The translations under genes were made by a program, and so were the position numbers. A DNA stretch of 6,210 bases from Bacteroidales bacterium UBA2632 (lineage in GTDB: Bacteria; Bacteroidota; Bacteroidia; Bacteroidales; Dysgonomonadaceae): positions 1 through 6,210 of the forward strand of contig DENY01000205.1 in NCBI GenBank assembly GCA_002359825.1. Direction: 5' to 3'. A model generated the notes under the pieces. The model saw only the letters and a program-made list of their open reading frames with translations, searched no databases and had not been told where the DNA came from. Shown here piece by piece: positions 1-6,210 of the stretch (the first letter of the stretch is position 1; the number at the start of each line of letters is the position of its first letter).

Positions 1-263
1 ACCCTAATAATAGTATTTATGGACAACAACTTTGGAATGGCCCAACAATGTCAACAATCACAGATGAAGAAGTTCAAAAGACTTGGCGTGAATATTCTGT
101 TGATATGAGCGTGAATGATGGAGGAGACAACTCTAATTACCGTCATCGTCTTTTCGTTATCAATATCGGTCACGAAGGAAGTGTTACTTGGAAATATGAC
201 GAGGATAAACAAATAGTTGTATATATAGCGGATTTACGCCTTTCAAAAACACTTAATGATTAA
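1..263 (+). CDS. C-terminal end of an unrecognised protein (5' end outside window)
   Basis: The frame is open from the left edge (first full codon at position 3) to TAA at 261-263, so this is the last 86 or so residues of a longer gene. The ATG at 48 is internal, because sensible coding continues upstream of it (PNNSIYGQQLWNGPT). The fragment alternates polar and hydrophobic residues (RHRLFVINIG, SVTWKYDED, QIVVYIADLRLSK), which suggests a beta-sandwich. The closing strand YIADLRLSK resembles the last strand of LamG-like or carbohydrate-binding jelly-roll domains, but I cannot name the family. It ends 23 bp before the sialidase-like gene on the same strand, so the two are probably co-transcribed. 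A role as a surface glycan-binding protein of the same utilisation locus is inferred from that position only. Confidence 0.6.
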   Translation, partial: PNNSIYGQQLWNGPTMSTITDEEVQKTWREYSVDMSVNDGGDNSNYRHRLFVINIGHEGSVTWKYDEDKQIVVYIADLRLSKTLND

Positions 264-286
264 GCAATTTCTAAATAAAAAAACGA

Positions 287-2092
287 ATGATTAATTTTAA
301 TATTTTCAAAAAACTTTTCTGGTTAAGTGTAATGATTATAGCAGTTTTTACAATGTGCCAGGATAAAGATGATGATAATGGTTTTATCATTGATGAGACT
401 TATCGTCCTGTTAAGGTTGACCCAATCAGTGGATTGCGTATTGGTTGGGATCATAGTTCTCTTTCTCAATTGTCTGAAACAGGGAGCAATCCCAGAATGA
501 TTAGATTGGATGACGAATCATTGGTCGCAGTTTATGAAGAAAACAATAACATTTATATGCGTCGAAGCGAAGATGAAGGTCTTTCTTGGAATAGCCCTGA
601 AGTCTTATTTCCCAAGACTACGCATGAAGGTAAGGATGGAGATTATGCAAAAACAATAAACGATTTGATGTCTCAACCTACTATAATTCAACTAGAAAAT
701 GGTGATTTATTGGCTGCTTGCGCTGTAACTTATAGTTATTTGATAAGCAAAGATGTGATAGAGTATCCTGCTGCAATTAGAGTTAGACGCATAACGGGAG
801 GAACTTACATGCGACCTGTTGAAGAAGTGTAAAGTAATCTTGGTTGCGAATCACCATCTTTATTGGAGTTGCCAAACAATACTATACAGCTCTATTTCAC
901 TAATGGACCCAGTGCAACATCTATAGAGATGATGAGTTCAACTGCATTGCTCACGACTGTTAGCGAACGTAAAATTGATATGATTAGCTCAGTTGATGGC
1001 GGAATCACATGGTCGAGTCATATTAAAGAGTTTGGGCCCGATGGAAAAGATGAATTGTGGACAGGTGCTAAAACAATTGCAACGCGCGCTAAAAAAAACA
1101 ATAAAACTCCTTCAGCTTCGGTTGTTGGTGATGATATTGTTGTGGCTCTAAGCGATGACAAAACCGTTACTTTCAAACCTTTCACTGTTAGAACATCTAT
1201 AGATAACAATTGGTCTTATGCCATAAACGGTGATACGAAAGATCGTCACTATGCATTTTATGAAATAGTTCCGGATGAGTATTATATGAGTTCTCCTGAT
1301 TTATTAGTATTATCTTCAGGTGAAACACTACTCGGGTATGAGACTGACGGTAACCGGTTTGACGACAGTGAAACCATGGAAGTGGCAATTGGCGATAATA
1401 AAGCAATGAATTTTCATAAGTTTTCGAGACCTTTCCCATTTCCCGATAGAAATAACGCAATCAATAATTCATTAATGCAACTGGATGATAAAACGATTCT
1501 TGCAATGACTACAAGCAATTTCGAGAAAAAGGATCAGACGGCTCCATGGTATATGAAAGGACACCTAATTAATGACTTATCAATTACTGAGAGAGAAATC
1601 ACAGAGCATCCCATTTTTGTGGGCAGTAAGTCAGATGCTAACATCAGCGTAGGTCTAGGGTATGATGTTACCAATCTTTATGTGCACGTAAAGGCAATGG
1701 ACGATACGCAAGTTTCAGCCGAAGCAGGTTCACAAAAAGGTGACGGAGTATATCTATACATCGATGCAGCCAACTTGTCGTTGTTAGATGTGGATGCAGG
1801 TATTTCTAAGTTGTGGATTTCATCTACAGGCGATGTAATGCGCTGGAACGGCAAAGAGGGCACTTGGGTGTCAGTCTCGGCCGATGGCATTACGGTTACA
1901 CCAACAGCTGAAACTGATGGCTACTCACTAGACATTGTTATTCCTACTGCCAAACTTACTAAGTTTAATAAATCGGGTATTCGTTTTGCAGCAGGATTCA
2001 ATGATTATATCAATACCGAAAAAGGAACAACAGAGCTCTTGTCGCTTTGCAAAGACCTTCGCTCAAGTAGCTGGTTGGGAGTAACATTTTAG
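287..2092 (+). pseudogene. Sialidase-like (BNR/Asp-box) propeller lipoprotein with C-terminal CBM9-like domain, interrupted by an in-frame TAA
   Basis: One reading frame spans 601 codons but has a TAA at 830-832 (codon 182). Coding resumes directly after it in the same frame (SNLGCESPSLLELP), so a single nonsense change, for example Tyr TAT or TAC to TAA, explains it. Residues 1-24 form a lipoprotein signal with Cys24 in a non-standard lipobox (FTMC). The following QDKDDDN fits the Bacteroidota surface-export signal. Asp-boxes of the form SxDxGxxW lie at residues 94-101 and 235-242. Blade-like strands recur six times (NPRMIRLDDESLVAVYE, QPTIIQLENGDLLAA, ESPSLLELPNNTIQLYF, a weaker copy near 275-290, SSPDLLVLSSGETLLGYE, NSLMQLDDKTILAMT), consistent with a six-bladed propeller. 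Residues 432-601 look like a CBM9/DOMON-type domain (YDVTNLYVHVKAMDD, GDGVYLYID). The intact ancestor probably hydrolysed or bound surface glycans. GH33 sialidase versus another propeller family such as GH93 is not settled. The 181-residue N-terminal product would lack most blades, and the downstream part has no signal peptide. Confidence 0.8.
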
Positions 2093-2121
2093 GATAGAAC
2101 TCACACAAATTATATATGAAT

Positions 2122-2157
2122 AAAAAAAGGCTGTCAATTAATTGACGGCCTTTTTTT
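2122..2157 (+). terminator. Intrinsic terminator of the plus-strand operon, symmetric and probably bidirectional
   Basis: The left arm runs from seven A's through GGCTGTCAATT (2122-2139). The right arm runs from AATTGACGGCC through seven T's (2140-2157). The arms pair along their whole length with one G-U wobble (T2132 with G2147). It begins 29 bp after the sialidase-like stop. Because both flanks carry an A/T run, it can also stop minus-strand transcripts coming from the convergent gene at 2261-3004. Confidence 0.85.
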
Positions 2158-2173
2158 AATTCTCCTGTATGCT

Positions 2174-2247
2174 GGCGCAAGTTTGCAACTTGTGTCTGCC
2201 GTAGGCAGAGATGTATTTCGCTTCGCGACACACGCTTTACAAAAGCG
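2174..2247. repeat. Cluster of four stem-loops with 3-nt loops (REP-like element)
   Basis: Four hairpins follow one another. The first (2174-2196) has the core CAAGTT-TGC-AACTTG, and its stem extends to 10 pairs with two G-U wobbles. The second (2195-2209) is TCTGCC-GTA-GGCAGA. The third (2218-2228) is TCGC-TTC-GCGA. The fourth (2233-2247) is CGCTTT-ACA-AAAGCG. All loops are three bases long. The element sits between the terminator of the plus-strand operon and the stop codon of the minus-strand gene, so it would lie in that gene's 3' untranslated RNA. The pattern resembles REP/palindromic interspersed repeats, but copy number in the genome cannot be seen here. Confidence 0.65.
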
Positions 2248-2260
2248 CGCGAGCAAATCC

Positions 2261-3004
2261 TCAATTCTCTTTCACATCCTCTTCCTCCTCCACCTTCCGT
2301 TTCTTCTGCTTACCACTCCCCACAGTTTCTTTAATCAATGCATTCATGATTAGTTTCAACTCTGCATATTTCTCTTGGCCTTCCAGCATGGCCAGTGCGT
2401 TCACAATATCTACAAACTCCAAAAACTCTTTCGTCAAATCCTTGCGTGCAGCTTTCACCACACCTGTCACATAATGCGCTTCTTTTTTGAGCCGAATCTG
2501 TTGCGCTTTTTTAAACGAATTGTTGTTTTTGATGAGTGCCTCCATCACTTCTGTCAAGTGGAGTGTAGCAAGGTGTTGTTGTGACGACTCTCGGTCTAGT
2601 TCTTGCAGCAGTCTGTCCATCAGCGACCACTGTGTGTCTTGTGGCATCCTCGATATGGTGTAGCCAGTGCCATAGCGTTTGAAAATAAACATCAATGCCT
2701 GTGCGGCCTCCTCCTTTTGTTTGTCGTATCTATAGTCGGAATAGTCAGAAATGATGCTATGCAGTTTACGAATATCATAATCGCGCAAGGCTTCTGCCTC
2801 AAACACATCGCTGGTCGATATTCTGCGCTGTAGAAACACCTCGTCATTACATATCTGGAAGGCTGTGCGCAACTCCTCCATCTTGCTCATGTAGGCTTCG
2901 GGCATTCCTTCCGATTGATTTTCGATGAAAACCAACGCATCGCTCACCATTTGCACGAGCTCCCAACCCCGAAGACTCTTTAATTGATATGCTTTTACTT
3001 TCAT
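2261..3004 (-). CDS. Helical cytoplasmic protein, probable DUF6261 family
   Basis: The gene encodes about 247 residues from ATG at 3004-3002. This start is preferred over the in-frame GTG two codons upstream because an AAAAGG run lies 5 nt before the ATG and the GTG has no such context. There is no signal peptide or membrane segment. The sequence is rich in E, K, L and Q and looks all-helical. It opens with VKAYQLKSLRGWELVQMVSDAL, which resembles the N-terminal motif of the Bacteroidota family DUF6261, whose length is also about 240 residues. The last 19 residues form a highly charged tail (GSGKQKKRKVEEEEDVKEN) that is probably disordered. The function of the family is unknown to me and I assign none. 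The gene stands alone: hairpin repeats follow its TGA stop, and a -7 box and a 42-bp dyad array lie upstream. It converges with the glycan operon. Confidence 0.75.
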   Translation of the reverse strand: MKVKAYQLKSLRGWELVQMVSDALVFIENQSEGMPEAYMSKMEELRTAFQICNDEVFLQRRISTSDVFEAEALRDYDIRKLHSIISDYSDYRYDKQKEEAAQALMFIFKRYGTGYTISRMPQDTQWSLMDRLLQELDRESSQQHLATLHLTEVMEALIKNNNSFKKAQQIRLKKEAHYVTGVVKAARKDLTKEFLEFVDIVNALAMLEGQEKYAELKLIMNALIKETVGSGKQKKRKVEEEEDVKEN

Positions 3005-3041
3005 AGACACCTTTTCTTGTTAAAAATGTATGCTTCGCAGG

Positions 3042-3049
3042 CAAATATA
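3042..3049 (-). promoter_or_regulatory. Bacteroidota-type -7 promoter box for the DUF6261-like gene
   Basis: Read on the minus strand the bases are TATATTTG, an exact match to the TAnnTTTG -7 consensus of Bacteroidota sigma factors. It lies 37 bp upstream of the ATG, giving a short leader. The -33 element (TTTG about 19-21 bp further upstream) is not convincing; only T-rich sequence at 3065-3069 is near. The position supports promoter use, but this is inferred from the motif. Confidence 0.5.
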
Positions 3050-3090
3050 GGTGAAATTAATCAGAAAAACTACTAAATCTTTATCAAAAC

Positions 3091-3247
3091 AGTGTAATGT
3101 GATGTCACATTGGTTAGTTCCTATTTCAGAATAGTGCAATGTGACATCACATAGGTTAGTTCCTATTTCGGAACACTGCAATGTGATATCACATAGGTTA
3201 GTTCTTATTTAGGAACAGTGCAATGTGACATCACATAGTATAGTTCT
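3091..3247. repeat. 42-bp tandem array (about 3.7 copies) carrying two alternating dyads at 21-bp spacing
   Basis: Units begin at 3091, 3133, 3175 and 3217, an exact 42-bp period; the fourth unit decays after about 30 bp. Dyad A is ATGTGA-NN-TCACAT, present in all four units (3097-3110, 3139-3152, 3181-3194, 3223-3236), with central bases TG, CA, TA and CA. Dyad B is GTTCC-N6-GGAAC: perfect in unit 2 (3159-3174), one wobble in unit 3 (3201-3216), degraded in unit 1 (3117-3132) and lost in unit 4. The centres of A and B are 21 bp apart, so the dyads alternate evenly. The array is intergenic, upstream of the -7 box at 3042-3049 and downstream of the terminator of the BACON/OB operon. An operator array or structural repeat is likely, but no binding protein can be named. 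Confidence 0.85.
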
Positions 3248-3344
3248 GAAATGCATCGCCTACTTTTCATCAAGAAAATGCTACAAACTCTCACACCAAT
3301 GCCCCTTTTGCACGTCGTTTAGTGTTTACCTCGCATGACGACAC

Positions 3345-3378
3345 AAAAAAAGCATGACAATTCATTTTGTCATGCTTT
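3345..3378 (-). terminator. Intrinsic terminator of the TonB receptor / BACON-OB operon
   Basis: A perfect 12-bp stem (AAAGCATGACAA at 3349-3360 with TTGTCATGCTTT at 3367-3378) closes a 6-nt loop. On the minus strand it is followed by a run of T's, seen as seven A's at 3345-3351 on the plus strand. It starts 30 bp after the BACON/OB stop codon and defines the operon's 3' end. Confidence 0.9.
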
Positions 3379-3408
3379 GATTGTATACAATTTCCTTGCG
3401 GAAACTAC

Positions 3409-4926
3409 TTATTCTACACTTACGTGACTGAAATAAACACCATTGTTAAGTTGATTTACTCCGTTATAAGAGCCTTTGGTTGCAATAACAGTTAGTGTGT
3501 CGCCAACTTTAATGCCTTTGTTAGCTAACAAGTTCTTTCTAAAGTCGCCCGTTGCACCATAACCAGGATGACAACCACGCAAGTATATATTGCTGTCTCC
3601 ATCTTTCAAAAAGATGTTAGCATACTCTGCATTCTCAACTTCCGTAATTTCACCAGTTATCATATAGTAAACGTCCTTGGAATCAGCTTTGGTGTTAACC
3701 TCGGCAATGGTAGCAGGAGTTACAGGAATAAAGCTTTCCAAAACAGCACCAGCCATTTGAGCATCACCTTTATATTCGGCGCGTTTCCCAACAATTGTGA
3801 TGATGTCACCCACTTTCAAACCTTTTGTTTTGAAATCCTTGATACCATGCACATACGCTTCGCCAGAGAAGTCTTTTATGTTTATATTTCCATAGTCACC
3901 ATTTTTGATTTCAGTGAGAACACCTGTCAAACGATATTGAATGTCACCTACTGGAGCTGCAAGAAATTCTGCAACAGTTGCTTTCACAATTGCTCCTTTT
4001 TGGAAAATGCTTGTTTCGGTTGAATAAGTTTTACCGTCCATAACTGTACGGAATTTGATAGTAGTTCCACGGTCGCCACCTGTATTGGGTGCGGCTTGGA
4101 ATTTTACTACAGCACTATCTCCTGCCGATTCAACAGCAGCAATAGATAACCAAGATTTAGCATCCTCTGGAATATCTACTGACACGCCTTCTCCTTTCAC
4201 AGTGAGGTGTGCTTCAACCATTCCTCCTTCGATAGGAAGCGAATCGTTTTTAACGGAGTTAACTTTAATAAGTGACTTTCTAACTTCGCCAATCACCATT
4301 ACATTCACCATTTGAGCACTACCACTGTGAGTGCCTTTTGGTCCTTCGATAGTTACTTCATCTCCCACTTCGATACCAAGACTCGCAAAGTTTTTATCAA
4401 CACCTTTTTTGTCAAGTGTACCGTAAATAAGTATTTCACCCGTATTATCCATCAAACGCCAGTTACCATATATAGTATTTTCAATTTTAGTAACAACACC
4501 CGATAATCGGAGAGTTTTTCCGTCTGGAGCAGCTTTAGCTTGAGCAACCGTAGCTTCAGATATTTGAGCCAAACCTTGGATGATATTAATTCTCTGCGTT
4601 ACGCCACCACTTTTGATTAAAACCTCGGCAGTGCGACCATCTATGGCAGATGGGGCAGTAAATGTTAGTTCTGATTCACCAGCACTTCCAGTAGTTGAAG
4701 AGATTGTTAACCATTCAACCTTGTTTTTATCGGTTGTTACTTTCTCTGCTGTCCAGCTATCTTGCGACGTTACAGTAATCTTAGTAGCTCCGCCCTCCAC
4801 AGGAATAGCGACATAAGATGATGATACTTTAATTTCATCAAGCATCGTTGCTTTTTCATCTTCGTCACAACTTGTCATCAAAGCAAGCATTGCGAAGAGT
4901 AATGGGAATAAATATTTTAATTTCAT
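3409..4926 (-). CDS. Surface lipoprotein with BACON and OB-fold repeats (BACON-OB-BACON-OB-OB)
   Basis: The protein has 505 residues. Residues 1-20 are a lipoprotein signal with lipobox MTSC; Cys20 is followed by DEDEK, matching the surface-export signal of Bacteroidota, so it should be anchored facing outward. Residues about 32-118 form a BACON immunoglobulin-like domain (IPVEGGATKITVTS, WLTISSTTGSAGESELTFT, INIIQG), with a second copy at about 218-310. Three OB-fold-like repeats lie at about 123-214, 316-399 and 404-505. Each has the pattern RLSGVVTKIENTIYGNWRL, then an I-Y-G or Y-V-H-G strand, then GIEVGDEVTIEGPKG or its equivalent. BACON domains usually act as spacers or mucin/glycan-adhesion modules, and OB folds bind nucleic acid or sugars. 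No catalytic domain is visible. The gene begins 17 bp after the TonB receptor stop, so the two are co-transcribed and this is probably a partner ligand-binding lipoprotein. The ligand is unknown; nucleic acid is one inference from the OB folds. Confidence 0.88.
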   Translation of the reverse strand: MKLKYLFPLLFAMLALMTSCDEDEKATMLDEIKVSSSYVAIPVEGGATKITVTSQDSWTAEKVTTDKNKVEWLTISSTTGSAGESELTFTAPSAIDGRTAEVLIKSGGVTQRINIIQGLAQISEATVAQAKAAPDGKTLRLSGVVTKIENTIYGNWRLMDNTGEILIYGTLDKKGVDKNFASLGIEVGDEVTIEGPKGTHSGSAQMVNVMVIGEVRKSLIKVNSVKNDSLPIEGGMVEAHLTVKGEGVSVDIPEDAKSWLSIAAVESAGDSAVVKFQAAPNTGGDRGTTIKFRTVMDGKTYSTETSIFQKGAIVKATVAEFLAAPVGDIQYRLTGVLTEIKNGDYGNINIKDFSGEAYVHGIKDFKTKGLKVGDIITIVGKRAEYKGDAQMAGAVLESFIPVTPATIAEVNTKADSKDVYYMITGEITEVENAEYANIFLKDGDSNIYLRGCHPGYGATGDFRKNLLANKGIKVGDTLTVIATKGSYNGVNQLNNGVYFSHVSVE

Positions 4927-4943
4927 ATTAATTGTACTTTTAA

Positions 4944-6210
4944 TTAGTTGAAAATATACTTGATACCAATTGATGCATACCAGGTTTGACCCAGTGAGTA
5001 GTTTGAAGTAAATGTTTCGGTATCACCTTTGATAGAAGCTGGTGTAGAGAATGTGGCCACACCATCAGTATCAACACCTTCATATTTGAGAATACGAGGA
5101 TCAGAACCAATTTCAGGGTTCAAATATTTAGCTACACCCCACTTCGAGTTAAACAGATTCATAACATTTTTCACATCAAAGCTAAGTTGTAATTTATTGA
5201 TAGTCTTGCCAAAATTTACAACGAAATCATGTTTGTAACCAAAGTCGATGCGGTGAACCCAAGGAGAGTATAAACTGTAAGGCTCTGCATACTTGCCTTG
5301 TCTGCTTTTTAAGTAACTGTTGCTATGAACATAGTCCATAAAACGAGTTTGGTCGTTTTCAGAAACAAAGCGAAATAGATTGTCTGCCACTTCCTGATCA
5401 GTTGGAACATAAATCGCATCATAGTTATAACCATCTCCATTAATATCGTTAGCAGTCATATATGAGTAGTTTCTTCCACCTTGCCATCCTTCATAGATAA
5501 GGCTATAGTGATTGCCACTCTTGTCGTGAGCAGTTAGCGATGCCACAAGACGATTGGGTGTGTTGTATTGAGAGTTGTGCAATTTAATGTGGTTAGGACC
5601 TTCCACTGTAGGAACGTATGTAAATGCAGATTCTGCATTAGATCCCGGCATGCCAGTTACATCTTTAGCAACTGTATGTGTGTAAGCTGCCATCAAGCTC
5701 AGATATTTTGTTGGTTGAGCATTAAGTGTGATGTTGGCTGACCATCCATAACCACGGCTTGTGTTTTCCAACACAAATGCTTTTGTACCGGTATGATAAC
5801 CTTCAGGATAAATTGGACGAATGTCCACACCATTAAAACGAGCAAAACCACCTACTGATGGAGTACTCCAATCTGAAATAGAAACACCGTTAACCGTTTT
5901 GTTAAAGATTCCTTCTACTGTTGCAGAAAATGGAAATACTGTAGGGAATGCATAGTCAACAGCAAGTGATGTTTTCCATACTTGTGGCATTTTGAAATCT
6001 GGATCAACTGCCGCAATAGTTGAAGGCTTTTCTCCGTCTTCGGGTGAAATAGTTTTAGGATAACCCAAACCTGTCAACTTATCAATTAAAGCTGAGGCAT
6101 CAGTTATTAGGCTGCCAGCAAATGTATCCATTGAGAAACCTCTCTTTGCAGCTTCAGCAGCATTTATTTGTGCCTGATATTGCACCATGCCTCCGTTGGT
6201 GGGCATATTT
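4944..6210 (-). CDS. TonB-dependent receptor, Oar-like, C-terminal beta-barrel portion (5' end outside window)
   Basis: The frame stays open past the right edge, so the roughly 421 residues seen are only the C-terminal barrel; the ATG at 6204-6206 is internal. Features typical of Oar-like receptors are DPDFKMPQVWKTSLAVDYAFP, ENTSRGYGWSANITLNAQP with LSLMAAYTHT, the DxNxDG segment in DINGDGYNYDAIYVP (around 5409-5447), and the late-barrel motif LSFDVKNVMNLFNSKWG. It ends with the strand WYASIGIKYIFN, an aromatic-rich outer-membrane assembly signal. The plug and any carboxypeptidase-regulatory-like domain would lie upstream and are not visible. It should sit in the outer membrane and import a ligand using TonB energy. 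The BACON/OB lipoprotein starts 17 bp downstream in the same operon, taking a position where SusD-type partners sit in other systems, though it is not SusD-like. The operon promoter is outside the window. Confidence 0.88.
   Translation of the reverse strand, partial: NMPTNGGMVQYQAQINAAEAAKRGFSMDTFAGSLITDASALIDKLTGLGYPKTISPEDGEKPSTIAAVDPDFKMPQVWKTSLAVDYAFPTVFPFSATVEGIFNKTVNGVSISDWSTPSVGGFARFNGVDIRPIYPEGYHTGTKAFVLENTSRGYGWSANITLNAQPTKYLSLMAAYTHTVAKDVTGMPGSNAESAFTYVPTVEGPNHIKLHNSQYNTPNRLVASLTAHDKSGNHYSLIYEGWQGGRNYSYMTANDINGDGYNYDAIYVPTDQEVADNLFRFVSENDQTRFMDYVHSNSYLKSRQGKYAEPYSLYSPWVHRIDFGYKHDFVVNFGKTINKLQLSFDVKNVMNLFNSKWGVAKYLNPEIGSDPRILKYEGVDTDGVATFSTPASIKGDTETFTSNYSLGQTWYASIGIKYIFN

Larger units (their letters stand above)
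3005..3408. other. Intergenic region between DUF6261-like gene and BACON/OB operon
   Basis: This 404-bp stretch has no credible gene on either strand. From left to right it holds the leader and -7 box of the DUF6261-like gene, an AT-rich segment (about 3050-3090), the 42-bp dyad array (3091-3247), roughly 95 bp in which I see no clear element (3248-3344), the terminator of the minus-strand operon (3345-3378), and that operon's short 3' untranslated segment. The last segment contains a perfect 12-bp palindrome ATTGTATACAAT (3380-3391) and a small stem TTTCC/GGAAA (3391-3404). Confidence 0.7.

Noticed and set aside
48..263. Complete small gene of 71 residues starting at ATG 48
   Set aside because: Coding continues in frame upstream to the window edge, so the ATG is internal to a truncated longer gene.
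830..832. Stop-codon reassignment of TAA
   Set aside because: TAA ends other genes here at sensible places (261-263, 3409-3411, 4944-4946), so it is a normal stop in this genome.
863..2092. Independent gene starting at TTG 863
   Set aside because: It is in the same frame as the upstream segment and continues the propeller without a gap; it has no signal peptide and no start context, so it is the downstream part of the broken gene.
3008..3010. GTG start for the DUF6261-like gene
   Set aside because: The ATG two codons later has an AAAAGG run at a suitable distance and a normal start codon; the difference is only two residues.
3097..3236. CRP/FNR-type sites, because TGTGA and TCACA half-sites are present
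   Set aside because: The half-sites are separated by 2 bp, not the 6 bp of the CRP consensus TGTGA-N6-TCACA, so a standard CRP dimer would not fit.
3091..3247. CRISPR array
   Set aside because: The whole 42-bp unit repeats, with no unique spacers between repeats, and no cas gene is nearby.
2174..3247. Insertion sequence or transposon ends around the DUF6261-like gene
   Set aside because: No transposase is present, and the left and right structures are different sequences, not terminal inverted repeats; no target duplication was seen.
3313..3343. Possible hairpin GTCGT...ACGAC
   Set aside because: Only five pairs around a loop of more than 20 nt, expected by chance.
3568..4816. Plus-strand open frames opposite the BACON/OB lipoprotein gene
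   Set aside because: They are low-complexity antisense shadows with no domain pattern, while the minus-strand protein has a full signal peptide and repeated domains.

Overview
The window looks like a chromosomal segment of a Bacteroidales-type member of the Bacteroidota. The pointers are moderately AT-rich DNA, lipoprotein signals followed by acidic residues (the surface-export signature of this phylum), an Oar-like TonB-dependent receptor C-terminus, BACON domains, a Bacteroidota-type -7 promoter box (TAnnTTTG) and little sign of Shine-Dalgarno sites. I ran no database search, so family names rest on reading the translations.

Layout. (1) Positions 1-2092, plus strand: the 3' end of an unrecognised gene, then 23 bp later a sialidase-like six-bladed-propeller lipoprotein gene with a C-terminal CBM9-like domain. 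This second gene is broken by one in-frame TAA at 830-832, with the reading frame intact on both sides. The pair looks like the tail of a polysaccharide-utilisation operon and ends at a symmetric hairpin terminator (2122-2157). (2) Positions 2174-2247: a compact row of four stem-loops, each with a 3-nt loop, resembling a REP-like interspersed repeat. It lies just past the stop codon of a minus-strand gene. (3) Positions 2261-3004, minus strand: a helical cytoplasmic protein, probably DUF6261, with a good -7 box upstream. (4) Positions 3091-3247: a 42-bp tandem repeat of about 3.7 copies. Each full unit carries two different dyads whose centres are exactly 21 bp apart, so dyads recur every two helical turns. 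(5) Positions 3345-6210, minus strand: a two-gene operon of an Oar-like TonB-dependent receptor (5' end outside the window) and a surface lipoprotein of BACON-OB-BACON-OB-OB architecture, closed by a strong terminator.

How it fits together. Both operons are outer-surface nutrient-handling systems of the kind this phylum uses: one for glycans (probably crippled by the nonsense codon), the other for an unknown ligand, perhaps nucleic acid or nucleotide-related given the OB folds. Between them is the least explained part: a DUF6261 gene flanked by a hairpin cluster on its 3' side and a phased dyad array upstream of its promoter. The dyad array is the strongest candidate in the window for an undescribed regulatory or structural element.
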